A program made the translations under genes and the position numbers. A DNA stretch of 64,000 nucleotides from contig JAMWFC010000113.1 in NCBI GenBank assembly GCA_027475525.1, positions 3,026,001 through 3,090,000 on the forward strand, in the 5' to 3' direction. The stretch comes from Macrolepiota albuminosa (Eukaryota; Basidiomycota; Agaricomycetes; Agaricales; Agaricaceae). Below, piece by piece: positions 22,250 through 34,011 of the stretch (position 1 is the first letter of the stretch; every line of letters starts with the position of its first letter). Under the pieces are notes generated by a model, which saw only the letters and a list, made by a program, of their open reading frames with translations, did no database searches and was not told the DNA's origin.

Positions 22250-23270
22250 TGTGGCTGGCTACCAATAGCACTCATACCCGCACCTCACATTGGCCCACTA
22301 GTACCACCAGAAGCGCCACGCTCTAGCGCTTCCAGCGCTATTTTTCTTATATTTTTACACTAATAACTCACAGCTACAGACTCCAATTACTCTCAGACCA
22401 CTTTTTATGGCACCACTTATTCTTCGCACCACTATTGACACCTCGCCGCACCTTGCCACTTGCACTCCAAGGCTATACATTTACACGGACACTTGGCATC
22501 AGTCAATCTGGCATAATGCTCTTAGCCAGTGGCAGCGCTTACAGGATAGAATGATGAAGTATTTCCGTGACAGCATTATTATGGACCTTTTTACTATACA
22601 ATTCAATTCACCACATTTACTTACATTTTTATCAGTTCACCACCCTCTAGCGGCGCTTAACCTCTTAGCGTCGGCTAACTTTCTTTACTATAAATACTTA
22701 CTTTTTGTTAGTAGTACAGGGAATCAATTTGGCAGTAGGGATCGTATCCCAACATTTTGATCTCCATACGCAACAGACTACCTCTTGTTGACCATGTCAA
22801 GCAAGGGGACTCTGCTCTAGTTTTCTATATCTCTCTCTCTCCATACGCAACAGACTACCTCTTGTTGACCATGTCAAGCAAGGGGACTCTGCTCTAGTTT
22901 TCTATATCTCTTTCTCTCTAGCGCCTTGCAACTACGGCTTGGCTTTCGTGCTTAGATCCGCTAAGCAATCTTATCCTTTTATTATCACGTTCTAGGTGCT
23001 AACACTTAGCGCCTCTTAGCGACCCTTTCCTGCACCTCTTAGCACCTTTCTTAGCGACTTTCCCACGCTCTTAGCGCTCCCCCTTAGCGACCTTTAGCGC
23101 CCTGTAGCCACGTTTTGGAGCCATATGCAAGTGCCTCCAATCACCCACTTTCCTTGCCACCAACCTCTTGCCTACCGTGTGTTCTCTGGGACCTGTCCGG
23201 GACTCTCTCACACACTTAGCACGCCCAAAGCTATATCGGCTAAGTAGCTGCACTAGTGATAGTCCACGCA
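22250..23270 (+). mobile_element. Solo LTR, AGCGC-rich family, in the Helitron
   Basis: The segment starts TGTGGCTGGC and ends AGTCCACGCA, with a 4-bp direct repeat GCAT on both sides (22246-22249, 23271-23274). Length is 944 bp after removing one 77-bp duplication (22762/22839). It is rich in TTAGCGCC/AGCGAC words. Near its end GGGACCTGTCCGGGACTC resembles GGGACCCTGCCGGGACTCC in the Gypsy-2 LTR, so it is probably a related family. It carries no genes. Confidence 0.65.
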
Positions 23271-24228
23271 GCATCCAGCTCGATTTGGGCATCATCAGCG
23301 ACCTAGTAGGATCCATATATTCCGAGGTAGCTTTATTTAACGATATCTGCTTTTCGACGTCTTCCAGTGTTCCAGTCAAGAAATCACCTCGATGTACTGA
23401 TTCTAGATATTCCACGATAGCCTTTTGAAACCCCGATGACGGGTCCATGATTTTTTCTCTTACTTCATCCGGAGTGAACCCTCCTCGAATCCACAGAAGC
23501 ATGTGTAAATGTAGGGTAAGCCTACCTTGTTGTTCCACGGTACCGTAGTATGCCGAAGTATGACCATACAATCCTGGGGTATCTGAGTCGGCTCCTAACA
23601 CGTGTATTATGAACGCGTTTATCATAAAATGAAAGAAACGTGCGCCGGCAACAGGATTATTGGATATAAGTCGGTAAGCATCGTCCGAAGTATAGGGGAC
23701 AGACGGCGTGAAGGACGTCTTGCTATCTGCGTAATAAAGACATATAGGATGTTTTACATCGGCAGGCGATAAGGTGATATACCAAGAAGGAGCACCTTTG
23801 CTTATGACCAGGGACCATATCTCATTCCGCATGTGTTTTTTGGAAACAGCAGACCCTTCGACACCACCAGAAATCACATCCAAGTCATCTATTACACGGA
23901 AACAAGCTTTTTCATCCTCTGTAACCAGCTTCACTATATCTCCAGCTGCCATTCTTTGTGAAAGGTCAGAAAACACTTTTGGATTGACAGTTGTAAGATG
24001 GTCAGATATGTCGTTAAAGTTTGCACGTTCTGTTGCTAGATAGCCTCCACTAGTAGCAGCCTTTACCTGTTCATGGCTGAAGGCAGCGAATGGGAATCCA
24101 GTATCTGTTTGAAAGCGTTTATCATGATACATAAGCAAATTGGCTTTATGTGTGCGCACTGATACGCCGCACTTGTTACCGCCTATGCCACCTAGACCAT
24201 AGGGGAACAGCCAAGGAAACATTTGCGG
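23271..24228 (-). pseudogene. Helitron Rep N-domain with HUH motif
   Basis: Minus strand from 24228: QMFPWLFPYGLGGIGGNK opens the Helitron-like N domain. HGHTSAYYGTVEQQGRLTLH leads into the HUH motif H-L-H followed by MLLWIRGG (~23512-23490). The two His bind the metal for rolling-circle nicking. The sequence stays open to YMDPTRSLMMPK and is cut by the solo LTR. The first codons apparent upstream of 24228 belong to the Gypsy-2 LTR and are not Helitron. Confidence 0.85.
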
Positions 24229-25271
24229 TGATAGGCTTCTACTCGGACTGAGCGCATCAAGGGACATTATAGGCCGACCAACACTTGACACACTAAAGGC
24301 TCTAGCGACCAGCCTTGGGTACAGAGCAGCCCTAGCACGGGCGCTCTATGGCAAGACTTATCCATTCATCTCAATCACCAGTATCAGCCCCTCAGCGCAC
24401 TCCACTCAGTTACTTTGAAGACCAAGAAGACTCAGGACTCATAGCGCTAGCATAACGGCGGGAGGGGACTCTGACCAAACCCCGATCAGTACTGGAAGGA
24501 GTTAGCAATTGGCGCTGTCAATCACCGAGGCACCTCAATCAGAAGTCTAAAAGAATCAATGACGACGAGACAGGATACACGCAGACCCGACATTTAAATC
24601 TATCAAAAGATGGTACAATGTTTAGCGCCGGAATTAGCGCTCACGGCGTCTGTCGAGGATTCCCCGACCATACCCTGGGATGGCATGGCCAATTAAATTA
24701 CATCAAAAAGTGAGCAAACTCGTACCACTTCTAAGTAGTTTTAGAGTCGCCGTTGGTCGCCATCACCCATGTGCTGCAGGTCGCCGTTGACAGGTGGCCG
24801 TTAGCTACAGTCACGAAGAGAGGCGCTAATTGGTAGCGCCGTCAATGGACTTATTTTGGAAATAATGTAGCGCATAGTATAAAAACTAGCTACTTGCCAT
24901 GTATATAACAACGAATCGTAACCCCTTGGGCACCCAGTTACACTTGGCGTTCAAATCGCGCTAGCGTTGCCTGACTTTGCCACCAAGTTCGGCGCTAGCT
25001 TTGTCTATCTCGTCTTCGTCGTTTATGGTGCCACCTACGGGCACGCTACGCTGCGCTATTCGTTTCTTTCCCTATAACTTCTCCTAAACTACGACGCTTA
25101 CCACTTGCTAGGTAGCATCCGAGGCGCTATCGTCTAGCGCATCGCCCTATCACCTCTGCTCGAGCACACCGGGACCCTGCCGGGACTCCTCACAAACCCG
25201 TACGCCAGGCGCTGGAGACGGCGTTGTACTGCGTATACGTCCAGCGCACCCAACCACAGTTGGCGTCATCA
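24229..25271 (+). repeat. 5' LTR of Gypsy-2
   Basis: 1043 bp, TGATAGG...GTCATCA. Contains a TATAAAA at ~24880, a plausible core promoter. Unusually dense in GGCGCTA/TAGCGCC words. Confidence 0.92.
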
Positions 25272-25274
25272 TTT

Positions 25275-25291
25275 TGGAGCCCACCGCGAGG
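25275..25291 (+). promoter_or_regulatory. Putative primer-binding site of Gypsy-2
   Basis: TGGAGCCCACCGCGAGG begins 3 nt after the LTR, with the TGG that would pair to a tRNA 3' CCA. The tRNA was not identified. Confidence 0.55.
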
Positions 25292-25662
25292 GGTTCTATT
25301 GAGGCAGAATTCCGCCGGAAACTCGAGCCCAGCGACAGCGCCGCCTCCTATTGGAGAGCGCGTTTGAACAAACCTTAACTGAGTCACCACACTTACCAGG
25401 CGCGCTACCGAGGCAGACTTTAGATCAGGAGCTTGAAGCCGCTCCAGATAGCTTGGCTGAAAGCTTCTTCCCATTTTCCCGACCGTTCGAATACTTAGCA
25501 GGTGAAAACCATACACCGCTTACTCCTTTGGAAGAGCTGTCTAGGTCATTATTGCCAGAACCTAGCGACTCAGAATTACCCGAGCCAGTACCGACTACAA
25601 CCACGCCAAGCGAAACTACCACTAACACTACTATTCCCACCACGACGTCGACGCCAGCTAGT

Positions 25663-27948
25663 ATGGAGCAGGCAAACACACCGCGTATGCCGCCAAGAAA
25701 CCACTTCTCGTCGCCAAAATGGGATGAGACGAAACCTCGCGAGCTAACACAGTATTTCCGAGAATTGGAATATTTATTACGCGACTGCCGAATCACCGAC
25801 AACACACAAATGAAAGAATACGCCGCCAGATACGTTTCCTACGATACCGCGGAATCCTGGACGGGACTGGATGAGTTTCAAGGATTAACACGAGAGGCGG
25901 TGCCAAGGTCGTTTACCTATGAGGAATGGAAAAAGGCGATCATTAAACTGTACCCTGGCGCTGAAGAATCCACGCGCTATACCGTCCTTGAAATCCAGAA
26001 ACTGGTACAGGATACCTTCGCAACGGGCATTTATACACTAGGCACGCTATCTACTTATTATCGAGACTTCCAGCGAATTGCAAGATGGCTAGTACAGAAT
26101 GGCAAACTCTACAGGAACGAGGAACGGCGCTTGTTTCAACAAGGCATTCCAACATCACTTTGGACGTGTATAGCTTGTCGCTTAGAAATTCTTAAGTCCG
26201 ACCACCATCCTGAGGAACCCTACGATATAGAAGACGTCTTTGAAGCAGGTAAATGGATACTGAAAGGCACGGATACTGGCATCCCCTTCCAGCGACCTTC
26301 TAGCACTGATAACGGAGGAAAGGCGCCACCTGTTGCGGCGCCCGCACCTAGCGCAACTAACAATCAGGGAGGTTTTGTCAAGAAGGAGGACCTGGAAAAC
26401 GCAGTCAACACGGCTGTCGCAAACGTTATGAGCAAATTGGAAACGTTAATCTCGACTAGCCTTAATGCGCCACGAGGTAATATGCAATCCGGCCCTTGTC
26501 ACTTCTGTGGGGAGGCAGGACATACGATGACTCGCGGACGCTGCGCTATCCTCGAACAATACCTGCGCCAAGGAAGAGCACGCCGAGGCGCTGACGGGAA
26601 AATAGTCCTACCCTCCGGCGCTAACATCCCTCTATATCCTGAGCACCGAACCTTCCAGGGGCGAATTGATGAATGGCACCGACGTAACCCTGGGAACTTA
26701 GCGACGGGCAATCTCAATAGTACGGCCGCAGCGGAGGCAGAAACAACTCCACAACAGGCGCTAATCCATGAAGTACTCCAGCTTAACGCTGTTGGCGAGC
26801 AACTGACGTTGTCACGAGAAGAGAGGATCGAGACGTTGGAAAGGGAGCTAAAGTCGCTAAAGAATCAGGTTTTCGATGGTGTCGAGATTAAAAAGAGCAA
26901 GCAACCGTTGAAAGACTATAGACCTTCAGGCGCTACGACCGATCCAGCACCTGCAAAGCCTTCGAATTCCAGTATCAACGACGACACACCTGATACGGCC
27001 AAAGCACCAGCTAGCACGGAACCGCCACTACACCCGTATTCAGGACTTGCCGGTAACTACGCTCCGCCTATCAATCGAAACTTTGGGGCGCCAGACAAGC
27101 CAGCAGGAGGCTACCGACCAACGGCACCAATCTACGACATAGAAAAATCTAAGCAAGTATTCGATCGTATTATGAAAAGTCAAGTCACGATGTCGGTAGG
27201 GGAGCTATGCAGTGTGGCGCCAGACGTCAGGAATCAGATGCGTACAGCGGTAACCCCTCGACGGAACGTAGCTAACAATGTAACGGCGGTGGACGAATGC
27301 GACGACGCGCTACCTGGATTCGCGTACATAACCGAGACGGTCGCGTCGGAAATCAAAGAAGAGGCCGCGCCACCTAAAGAAGCTACGTCCATTGACCCGG
27401 TCAAAACTTACCTTAAGTCGCTAAGATCTAGCAACGATCCCGCCGTCCTCACTGTAGCCCAAGACTCTCACGCGATTCGCTCGATTATGTTGACAGTTGA
27501 TGGAAAAAGCGAGATAGAATCTATAGTGGACAGCGGATCACAGATTATTTCAATGGCTGCTGACGTCGCTAACGAGCTTGGCATCATTTACGACCCGACC
27601 ATCATTCTTAATATGCAAAGCGCTAACGGCACTATTGATCGATCCTTGGGAATGGCTCGTAACGTGCCATGCGCTGTTGGCGATCTTACGTTTTACCTTC
27701 AAATACACATTCTTAGATCGCCTGCGTACGACTTATTATTAGGGAGGCCCTTCAACGTCTTAGCCCGATCAGTAGTCAAGACGACGTCTGAAGACGAAAC
27801 GACGCTAACTATTAGCGACCCTAACTCGGGCGTCAGAAGAACGGTACCAACGTTTCCACGGGGGAAATTCCAGAAACCGGGACCGAGAAAGCGACCTTAC
27901 GTTAGCGACGACCCTTGCGAGTGTTTTCCGGCGCCATCGAGGAGATGA
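25663..27948 (+). CDS. gag: Gypsy-2 Gag-protease
   Basis: The first ATG is at 25663 (MEQANTPRMPPRNHF). The frame is open from at least 25351 without an ATG, so ~100 extra residues are possible only with a non-AUG start. Of 761 residues, ~20-200 are capsid-like (TQYFRELEYLL, FTYEEWKKAII). A variant zinc knuckle CHFCGEAGHTMTRGRC starts near residue 279 and has six residues between His and last Cys instead of the usual four. A coiled-coil stretch (REERIETLERELKSL) follows. The retropepsin motif IVDSGSQI has Asp at about 623, with LLLGRPF downstream. Gag forms the particle and the protease matures Gag-Pol. Its TGA overlaps the pol ATG. Confidence 0.9.
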   Translation: MEQANTPRMPPRNHFSSPKWDETKPRELTQYFRELEYLLRDCRITDNTQMKEYAARYVSYDTAESWTGLDEFQGLTREAVPRSFTYEEWKKAIIKLYPGAEESTRYTVLEIQKLVQDTFATGIYTLGTLSTYYRDFQRIARWLVQNGKLYRNEERRLFQQGIPTSLWTCIACRLEILKSDHHPEEPYDIEDVFEAGKWILKGTDTGIPFQRPSSTDNGGKAPPVAAPAPSATNNQGGFVKKEDLENAVNTAVANVMSKLETLISTSLNAPRGNMQSGPCHFCGEAGHTMTRGRCAILEQYLRQGRARRGADGKIVLPSGANIPLYPEHRTFQGRIDEWHRRNPGNLATGNLNSTAAAEAETTPQQALIHEVLQLNAVGEQLTLSREERIETLERELKSLKNQVFDGVEIKKSKQPLKDYRPSGATTDPAPAKPSNSSINDDTPDTAKAPASTEPPLHPYSGLAGNYAPPINRNFGAPDKPAGGYRPTAPIYDIEKSKQVFDRIMKSQVTMSVGELCSVAPDVRNQMRTAVTPRRNVANNVTAVDECDDALPGFAYITETVASEIKEEAAPPKEATSIDPVKTYLKSLRSSNDPAVLTVAQDSHAIRSIMLTVDGKSEIESIVDSGSQIISMAADVANELGIIYDPTIILNMQSANGTIDRSLGMARNVPCAVGDLTFYLQIHILRSPAYDLLLGRPFNVLARSVVKTTSEDETTLTISDPNSGVRRTVPTFPRGKFQKPGPRKRPYVSDDPCECFPAPSRR

Positions 27949-30900
27949 GTGATGAGGATCATGGAGATGAAGCGCTTATCTTGGACTATAACCATCGGAC
28001 TGGGCAAGTAAACTTTATATCATATACCCCTTTAGCCCATGAAATCTTGAATTCTTCTTCGTCGCTTACTAGCGAAGCGTTATCCTACTTATACCTCACG
28101 GCGTCAGATATTACTGAAAACCTTTCAACAGACACTTATTTCGTTTCTACTCCCGACTCTAAAGAATCTTTGATATCAGGTTTCGCTAGAAACCATGACT
28201 CTATTTATAATACGTTTGCTAACAATAGTACCCCTAAGCGCAAAGGGGTTCAGGTCAAGAAGAAATATAAACCCGTAGCGCTTAAAACAAAACCGGTAGC
28301 AAGCGCCGTACCCGAGGAATTTCGCATCGAAAGAAAAATAATAGGCGACCCTTTGGCTACCCTGCCAAAACTCGATCCGAATCCACCACCCTTTGAACCA
28401 ACAGGACGATTTACAGAAGAACGAAAGGCGCTATTTCTTAGCGCCCACGATACCGGCTTCCTCTCAATAGAGGAGATGAACGTATTAGTCGACATCATGC
28501 AAAAACAGAATGAGGCTTTTGCATGGGAGGACTCAGAACGCGGTAAACTTAGAACTGACTTCTTTCCACCAGTGGTTATACCGACAATACCGCACGTGCC
28601 TTGGACTGAGCATAACCGACCCATACCCCCGGGCATCGAAGCCGAAGTCTGCCAAATTATTCGCTCCAAGATAGCGGCAGGTGTATACGAGCCTTCTAAT
28701 TTGGCCTACCGCTCGAGGTGGTTCTGCGTACTAAAGAAAAACGGGAAGCTACGTATAGTTCACAGCCTAGAACCGCTAAACAAAGTCACCATTCATCATT
28801 CAGGGGTACCGCCATTTCCCGATCACGTCGCTGAATCTTTCGCGGGACAAATATGTGGCGCTACCCTGGATTTGTACGTAGGCTATGACAAGCGCTTAAT
28901 CCATCCTTCCTCTCACGACTTGACGACATTTCAAACACCGTTTGGGGCGCTACGACTAGTCACACTTCCTATGGGATGGACAAACTCGGTACCGATATTT
29001 CACGACGATATTACGTTTATCCTACAGCCCGAAATACCCTACCATGTGCTCAGTTTCATAGACGACGTAGGAGTTAAAGGCCCGAAGGATTGGCGATTGG
29101 TAGATGGCAAGCCCGAAGTTCACCCGGAAAATCCTAATATTCGCATGGCGCTATGGGAATTCTTTCAACTGGTTAACCGAGTACTTCAGCGCATGAAGTA
29201 TTGTGGCGGGACGTTTTCAGGGCACAAGCTCGTTCTTTGCGCACCGCAGTTTAAAATTTTGGGGCATGTTTGCACGCCAGAAGGCAGGATTCCAGAAAAG
29301 AGCCGATTAGCGCTGTTGGAGAAATGGGGGGTCTGTCATAACCTCTCGGAAGTTCGCGCGTTCTTGGGCACTGTAGGGGTGCTGCGCATGTTCATACACC
29401 ATTTTTCTCATCTCATAACCTCTCGGAAGTTCGCGCGTTCTTGGGCACTGTAGGGGTGCTGCGCATGTTCATACACCATTTTTCTCATCGTGCAAATGCC
29501 CTTAATTGCCTAACCCGTTCAGGGGTCCCCTTCGAATTTGGACCCGATCAAATCAATGCCCAGAAGGACTTAGTAAAGGCGCTACAGGAAGCGAAACTAT
29601 TGGTACCCATTGACTATACTACCGCCGATCCCGTTATACTTGCTGTTGACACATCATATATCGCCGTTGGCTTCTTCTTATGCCAGTGTGATAGCGCGAA
29701 CCGGAAAATCAGGCGCTACAATCGTTTCGGATCGATTACCCTTAACGACCGAGAATCGTGCTACAGTCAGCCCAAGCTAGAGTTATATGGCTTGTTTCGA
29801 TCGTTTCAGGCGCTGCGCATGTACCTCATTGGGGTACGAAATCTCATTGTCGAGGTCGACGCACGATACATCAAAGGAATGCTTCAGAACCCTGATATTC
29901 AACCGTCGGCCAGTATGAACCGCTGGGTAGTAGCGATATTAATGTTTCACTTCGAATTAGTACACGTCAGAAGTGCATTCCACGGGCCGGACGGATTATC
30001 TAGGCGACCCAGACAACCGGAAGATGAAGCACTAGACGATAGCGACAATGATGTATTTGACGACTGGATCGATCGATTGCATGGTTTCATGCATATCATT
30101 CAGCTGCCTATTCCGGCGCTTCGCGAAGACCAACCAGTTTCAAATTGGCTTCACCCTATTGTTCCGTACCAGCCCCGACCATATCAGGCGTCATCAACTT
30201 TTTACACGGCCAGTATCTATAACGTCGCTAAGCCGTCTAACGATCTAAAGATAGTCGAGGAACCAAGACCCTTGAGAGAAAACAGTCAGAACCTGCCATA
30301 TTCGGCGGTACCTCGAAGCGCCAAAGCTAAGTCAGAAGATCAGCGAGTGGACCAGGTTAGGAAGTGGCTACAGGATTTGCGACGACCATCAGACCTTACG
30401 GATACGGAATACGCCACCTTCATTCGATATGCGACAACTTTCTTTATGGTGGAAAACCGACTTTGGCGACGAAATAGAGAGGGCGCCCATAAACTAGTGA
30501 TCAAACCGGATAATCGAGTTAGGATTCTACGCGCTATGCATGATGACTTGGGACACCGAGGACTCTATGCGACAAGGGCGAACCTTTTGGAGCGCTTTTG
30601 GTGGCCGCAAGTTAGCGCCAATATTGCGTGGTATATTCGCACTTGTCATCTCTGTCAAATCCAGCAGACACGTCAGGTTCTAATTCCCCCAACAGTAGCG
30701 ACTCCAGCGCCGTTATTCGGAAAAATATATATCGACACCATGCACATGCCCAAGTCAGGGCGCTACAAGTATATCATTCAAGGAAGGTGTTCCTTGGTAC
30801 ATTGGCCAGAGTTCCCATGCACATGCCCAAGTCAGGGCGCTACAAGTATATCATTCAAGGAAGGTGTTCCTTGGTACATTGGCCAGAGTTCCGTATGCTT

Positions 30901-31779
30901 CAGCGGGAAAATACAGACGCTATAGCTAAGTGGCTCTTTGAGGACGTTATCTGCCGCTGGGGAGCCCTTCACGAGATAGTCACAGACAACGGAGCGCCAA
31001 TAGTAAAGGCGCTCACTTATCTTGCCAAGAAATACAACATACAACACATCCGAGTCTCAGGATACAATAAACGTGCTAATGGAATCGTAGAAAGGCCACA
31101 TTTCGATGTTCGACAAGCGCTATTCAAGGCGGTCGACGGTGACGAAAGTCGCTGGAGCGAGGCGACTTATTCGGTCTTCTGGTCAGAGCGGGTTACCGTA
31201 CGAAAGAGGATGGGTTGCTCTCCCTACTATGCGGCTACTGGCACCCACCCCTTGCTACCTGCGGACGTGGTGGAAGCGACGTACCTACAACCCCCACCGA
31301 ACTCAATACTATCCTCTACCAACATGATCGCTAGACGCGCTATAGACTTACAACGACGCACGGAGGATCTCGAGCGCTTACACGAGGTAGTATTTCAGGC
31401 TAGACGGCAAGCTGCGCTACGATTTGAGACTGAGCATAGCGCCACGATCCGAGACTACAACTTCACAACTGGCGCCCTAGTACTAATGCGCAACTCCAAG
31501 ATCGAAGTTACTCATAACAAAAAGATGCGGCCTCGGTATCTGGGACCCCTAATAGTGGTTTCCCGCAATAGGGGAGGCGCATACGTACTCTGCGAATTGG
31601 ACGGCTCAGTTTTGCATCGACCAGTAGCGGCGTTCCGACTCATTCCCTACTTAGCACGCGAACACATTTCACTGCCTTTATCGGCGCTAGACGTTGACAC
31701 TGCTAAACTTCGAGAGCTAGAGGAGACCGAACTTGTGGACGATGACGAAGTCGCACCAGAAGAAGAAACCGATCAGTAA
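27945..31779 (+). CDS. pol: Gypsy-2 Pol: RT, RNase H, integrase
   Basis: ATG at 27945 overlaps the gag stop (ATGA). Two 77-bp duplications (29337/29414, 30740/30817) shift the frame. Without one copy of each, a single frame of 1226 residues results. RT runs LKKNGKLRIV to FIDDV (Phe ~371, Asp 373-374), a variant of YxDD. RNase H follows: ILAVDTSYIAVGFFL, SQPKLELYGLF, VEVDARYI. The integrase zinc site is HDDLGHRG..CHLC. DDE residues lie in YIDTM (~30730), TDNGAP (~30985) and IVERPH (~31090), then a GPY/F-like RYLGPLIVV module (~31540). No chromodomain seen. The duplications look like assembly artefacts, so the real gene is probably intact. Confidence 0.9.
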
Positions 31780-31929
31780 TAGGATGCGAAGGGGAAGGGC
31801 GCTAGACTTTAGCGCCTTGCACCTTACTTATGAACGGAACAACAACGCATTGAATTTCATACTATACAAATACTATACAAGGCTATGGATCTGGCAATAA
31901 TTGATCTATGGGCTACTTTACGTTCTACG

Positions 31930-32726
31930 GCGAGGACCCCTGACAAATCCCTCAGAGCGCCGGGGGTGCTGTCTGCGGCGGAGATGCGCGGGAGAAGGAG
32001 GCGGTGCAGGGGGAAGAATAGGCGACGGAGTAGAGGGAAAGGTCCCCGGAGGAAAGGTGGAGAAGCCGGGAGGAGATTCATTGGAGGGAGCAGGCGGCGC
32101 TCCAGCTCCGAAGCGAAAGGCCCCGGAGGAAAGGTGGAGAAGCCGGGAGGAGATTCATTGGAGGGAGCAGGCGGCGCTCCAGCTCCGAAGCGAAAGGCGG
32201 AGGAACCGGGTGGAGACGCATGGATGGGGGCAGGAGGCGCTCCAGCTCCGAAGCGAGGAGCTAGAGGCGTAAAAGGAATGATGACGCGCTCGAGCGTGGC
32301 GGCACGAACATCGTCGTCAATCAGATCTGGCAAGGGCAACCACTTCAAAGTCTGAAGCTGGGGTCAGCAAACCTGAATGTGTGAACGGGGAAAAGGAGAG
32401 GAACTCACAACATTATCCGTTTCGAGGAGTAGGTACTCCAAGCTTTTTGTGCTACCCAAAATAGGAGGCTGGGAGGACACGTAAGAAGGTACTTAATCAC
32501 TCGGACGGTAGAAACTTACCGCGTTGGGGTGCTGTTCGGACTCTACGAGCCACTCCTGGGCCATAGCCAGAAGTAACCGGTAGCGCCGAATCAGGGTCAG
32601 GATATTGCCGTTGTGGTGGCGAATACCGCCTGGGGGCAGTCGAGCAAAGAACATCTCGAGGCGATCTAAGACCTCGGGACGAGGGACAGAGGTGATATCT
32701 TCAAGAAGGAAAAAGGGAGCAGGCAT
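31930..32726 (-). CDS. Gypsy-2 antisense gene C: small helical protein
   Basis: ATG at 32726. Exon 1 (32726-32520, 69 codons) is MPAPFFLLEDI.. then PEVLDRLEMFFARLPPGGI and LTLIRRYRLLLAMAQEWL. An intron with GTAAGT donor and CCAG acceptor precedes exon 2 (32468-32409, 20 codons). A second GTGAGT..CCAG intron leads to exon 3 from 32357 (LQTLKWLPLPDLIDDD). All junctions are phase 0. Exon 3 becomes Pro/Ala-rich and contains a 77-bp duplication (32044/32121), so the exact stop is uncertain. The helical module matches gene B. It lies tail-to-tail with pol. Function unknown; its conservation of clean splice sites suggests a real gene. Confidence 0.65.
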
Positions 32727-33118
32727 TTCGAAGAACTTAACAACGCTAGGCCCGGAAATCTCAGATATATACCTAGCGACCTTATGCAGGGTCGAAGGGA
32801 CTTAGGAAACAGAACTTATGCGGCACCATCACAAGGACGCGACAACAACGATATATTTCATATAACAACGGCAGGAGAAGCAAAAAGCTGGGAATATGTT
32901 AGGCCGGTGGCGCTGCGAAGAAGATGGGATCGCCTCACGCAAACTATAGGGGGGGGGGAGAAAAACAACACGCGACAGGTCAAGAAGGGCCGAACCAAGA
33001 AATACGCTTGCTAACAACTGTCGGCCCCTCGAGGGGACCACGAAAGAGACGAGCGCCGGTATACTTGCGAGGGGACTAAGGGAAAGGAGCCGTTAGACAC
33101 GGAAGGAGAGGTGATGGC

Positions 33119-33501
33119 TCAGTTACTAACCAGGTAATAGCTTTCCTCCATCAAAAGTTGAAGACGATCCGCCGTGTCTTCGGTGGCGATTTCCTGGATT
33201 TGGGCGACTGTCAGAAGGAGTGCGCCAAGAATAGCAAGACACGCACATGGAAAGCCTGACTCCAAGTAGCCTCTGTACCAAAACGCGTTAACGGGGACGC
33301 GTCTCCCCAGATTTCACAAGCAGCCCGCAGAAGCCGACAGCGACGACTCAACTCGACTACTTCGTCGGCCAACTTAGGAATACCCTCGGGAGGGTAATGA
33401 TGAAAGAACGAGGTGGCCCGGTCCAGAAAGGTGGGAGGGTCCATGGTAACATAGGCGCGATCACAGCTTTGAGTCCACACGCAACCAGACGGGGTGGCCA
33501 T
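33119..33501 (-). CDS. Gypsy-2 antisense gene B: small helical protein
   Basis: ATG at 33501 (MATPSGCVWTQS). Exon 1 reads PPTFLDRATSFFHHYPPEGI and VELSRRCRLLRAACEIWG, then a 53-nt intron (33260-33208, GTCAGG..ACAG). Exon 2 reads AQIQEIATEDTADRLQLL and ends at TGA 33119-33121. An alternative GTTAGT donor just before the stop could extend it. LDRxxxFFxxxPPxGI..RRxRLLxAxxEW is shared with gene C, about 0.8 kb away on the same strand, so the two are tandem paralogues. No known domain. Confidence 0.6.
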
Positions 33502-33519
33502 CGCGAAGACTGATGGAAT

Positions 33520-34010
33520 CGAGTTGATGCATAAGTAATTTATAGGACACGGGAAGTGTTTCGATTAGCGACAGCGTGGGAGGACTTTTCTCAAGGAGCC
33601 AGGACCCTAACAGGAGCGCTAGCCAATCAAAAGTGCTTAACTTATTCTGGGTCCCTCCAAAAAGGGAATCGACATTTGATGTTCAGCGCTTACTCACAAC
33701 CGCGCTAAACGGACATAAGCGATCACTGGTTTTCTATTTCTTTATACACGCTACTTCTTACATGGATCCGCTTATTTATTTCCAGACAGTTCCTATTTTC
33801 TACTTAGGCTGGCTATTGGACCGCGTCGGCAAAGGGGTTTTTGCGCTGTGATGATCTACTGAGTGTTTCCCCTTTTTACTTATTTTCTTTTGATTACTTA
33901 CAAACTGACGATTTGAAGCCAAGGGAGGCGTTTATTATAGGATCACACACTACAAAGTTTGTATCAAAAAGACTAAGTCCATAAAAGTTTAAAAGCGCTA
34001 AGGGTCGGCA
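33520..34010. other. Gypsy-2 spacer between antisense genes A and B
   Basis: A/T-richer than its surroundings, with no convincing gene. It would hold the gene B promoter and the gene A 3' end. Confidence 0.4.
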
Positions 34011-34011
34011 A

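Noticed and set aside
24229..24291. ATG start of the Helitron Rep piece at 24291
   Set aside because: That sequence is the Gypsy-2 LTR; the same bases recur at 36909, so the start is accidental.
27860..27948. Programmed -1 frameshift between gag and pol of Gypsy-2
   Set aside because: Frames do overlap by -1, but no X-XXY-YYZ heptamer in the correct phase was found, and an ATGA overlap offers a simpler explanation.
31885..32355. Plus-strand Gly/Arg-rich open frames after Gypsy-2 pol
   Set aside because: Opposite strand of exon 3 of antisense gene C, whose splice sites are consistent; also distorted by a 77-bp duplication.
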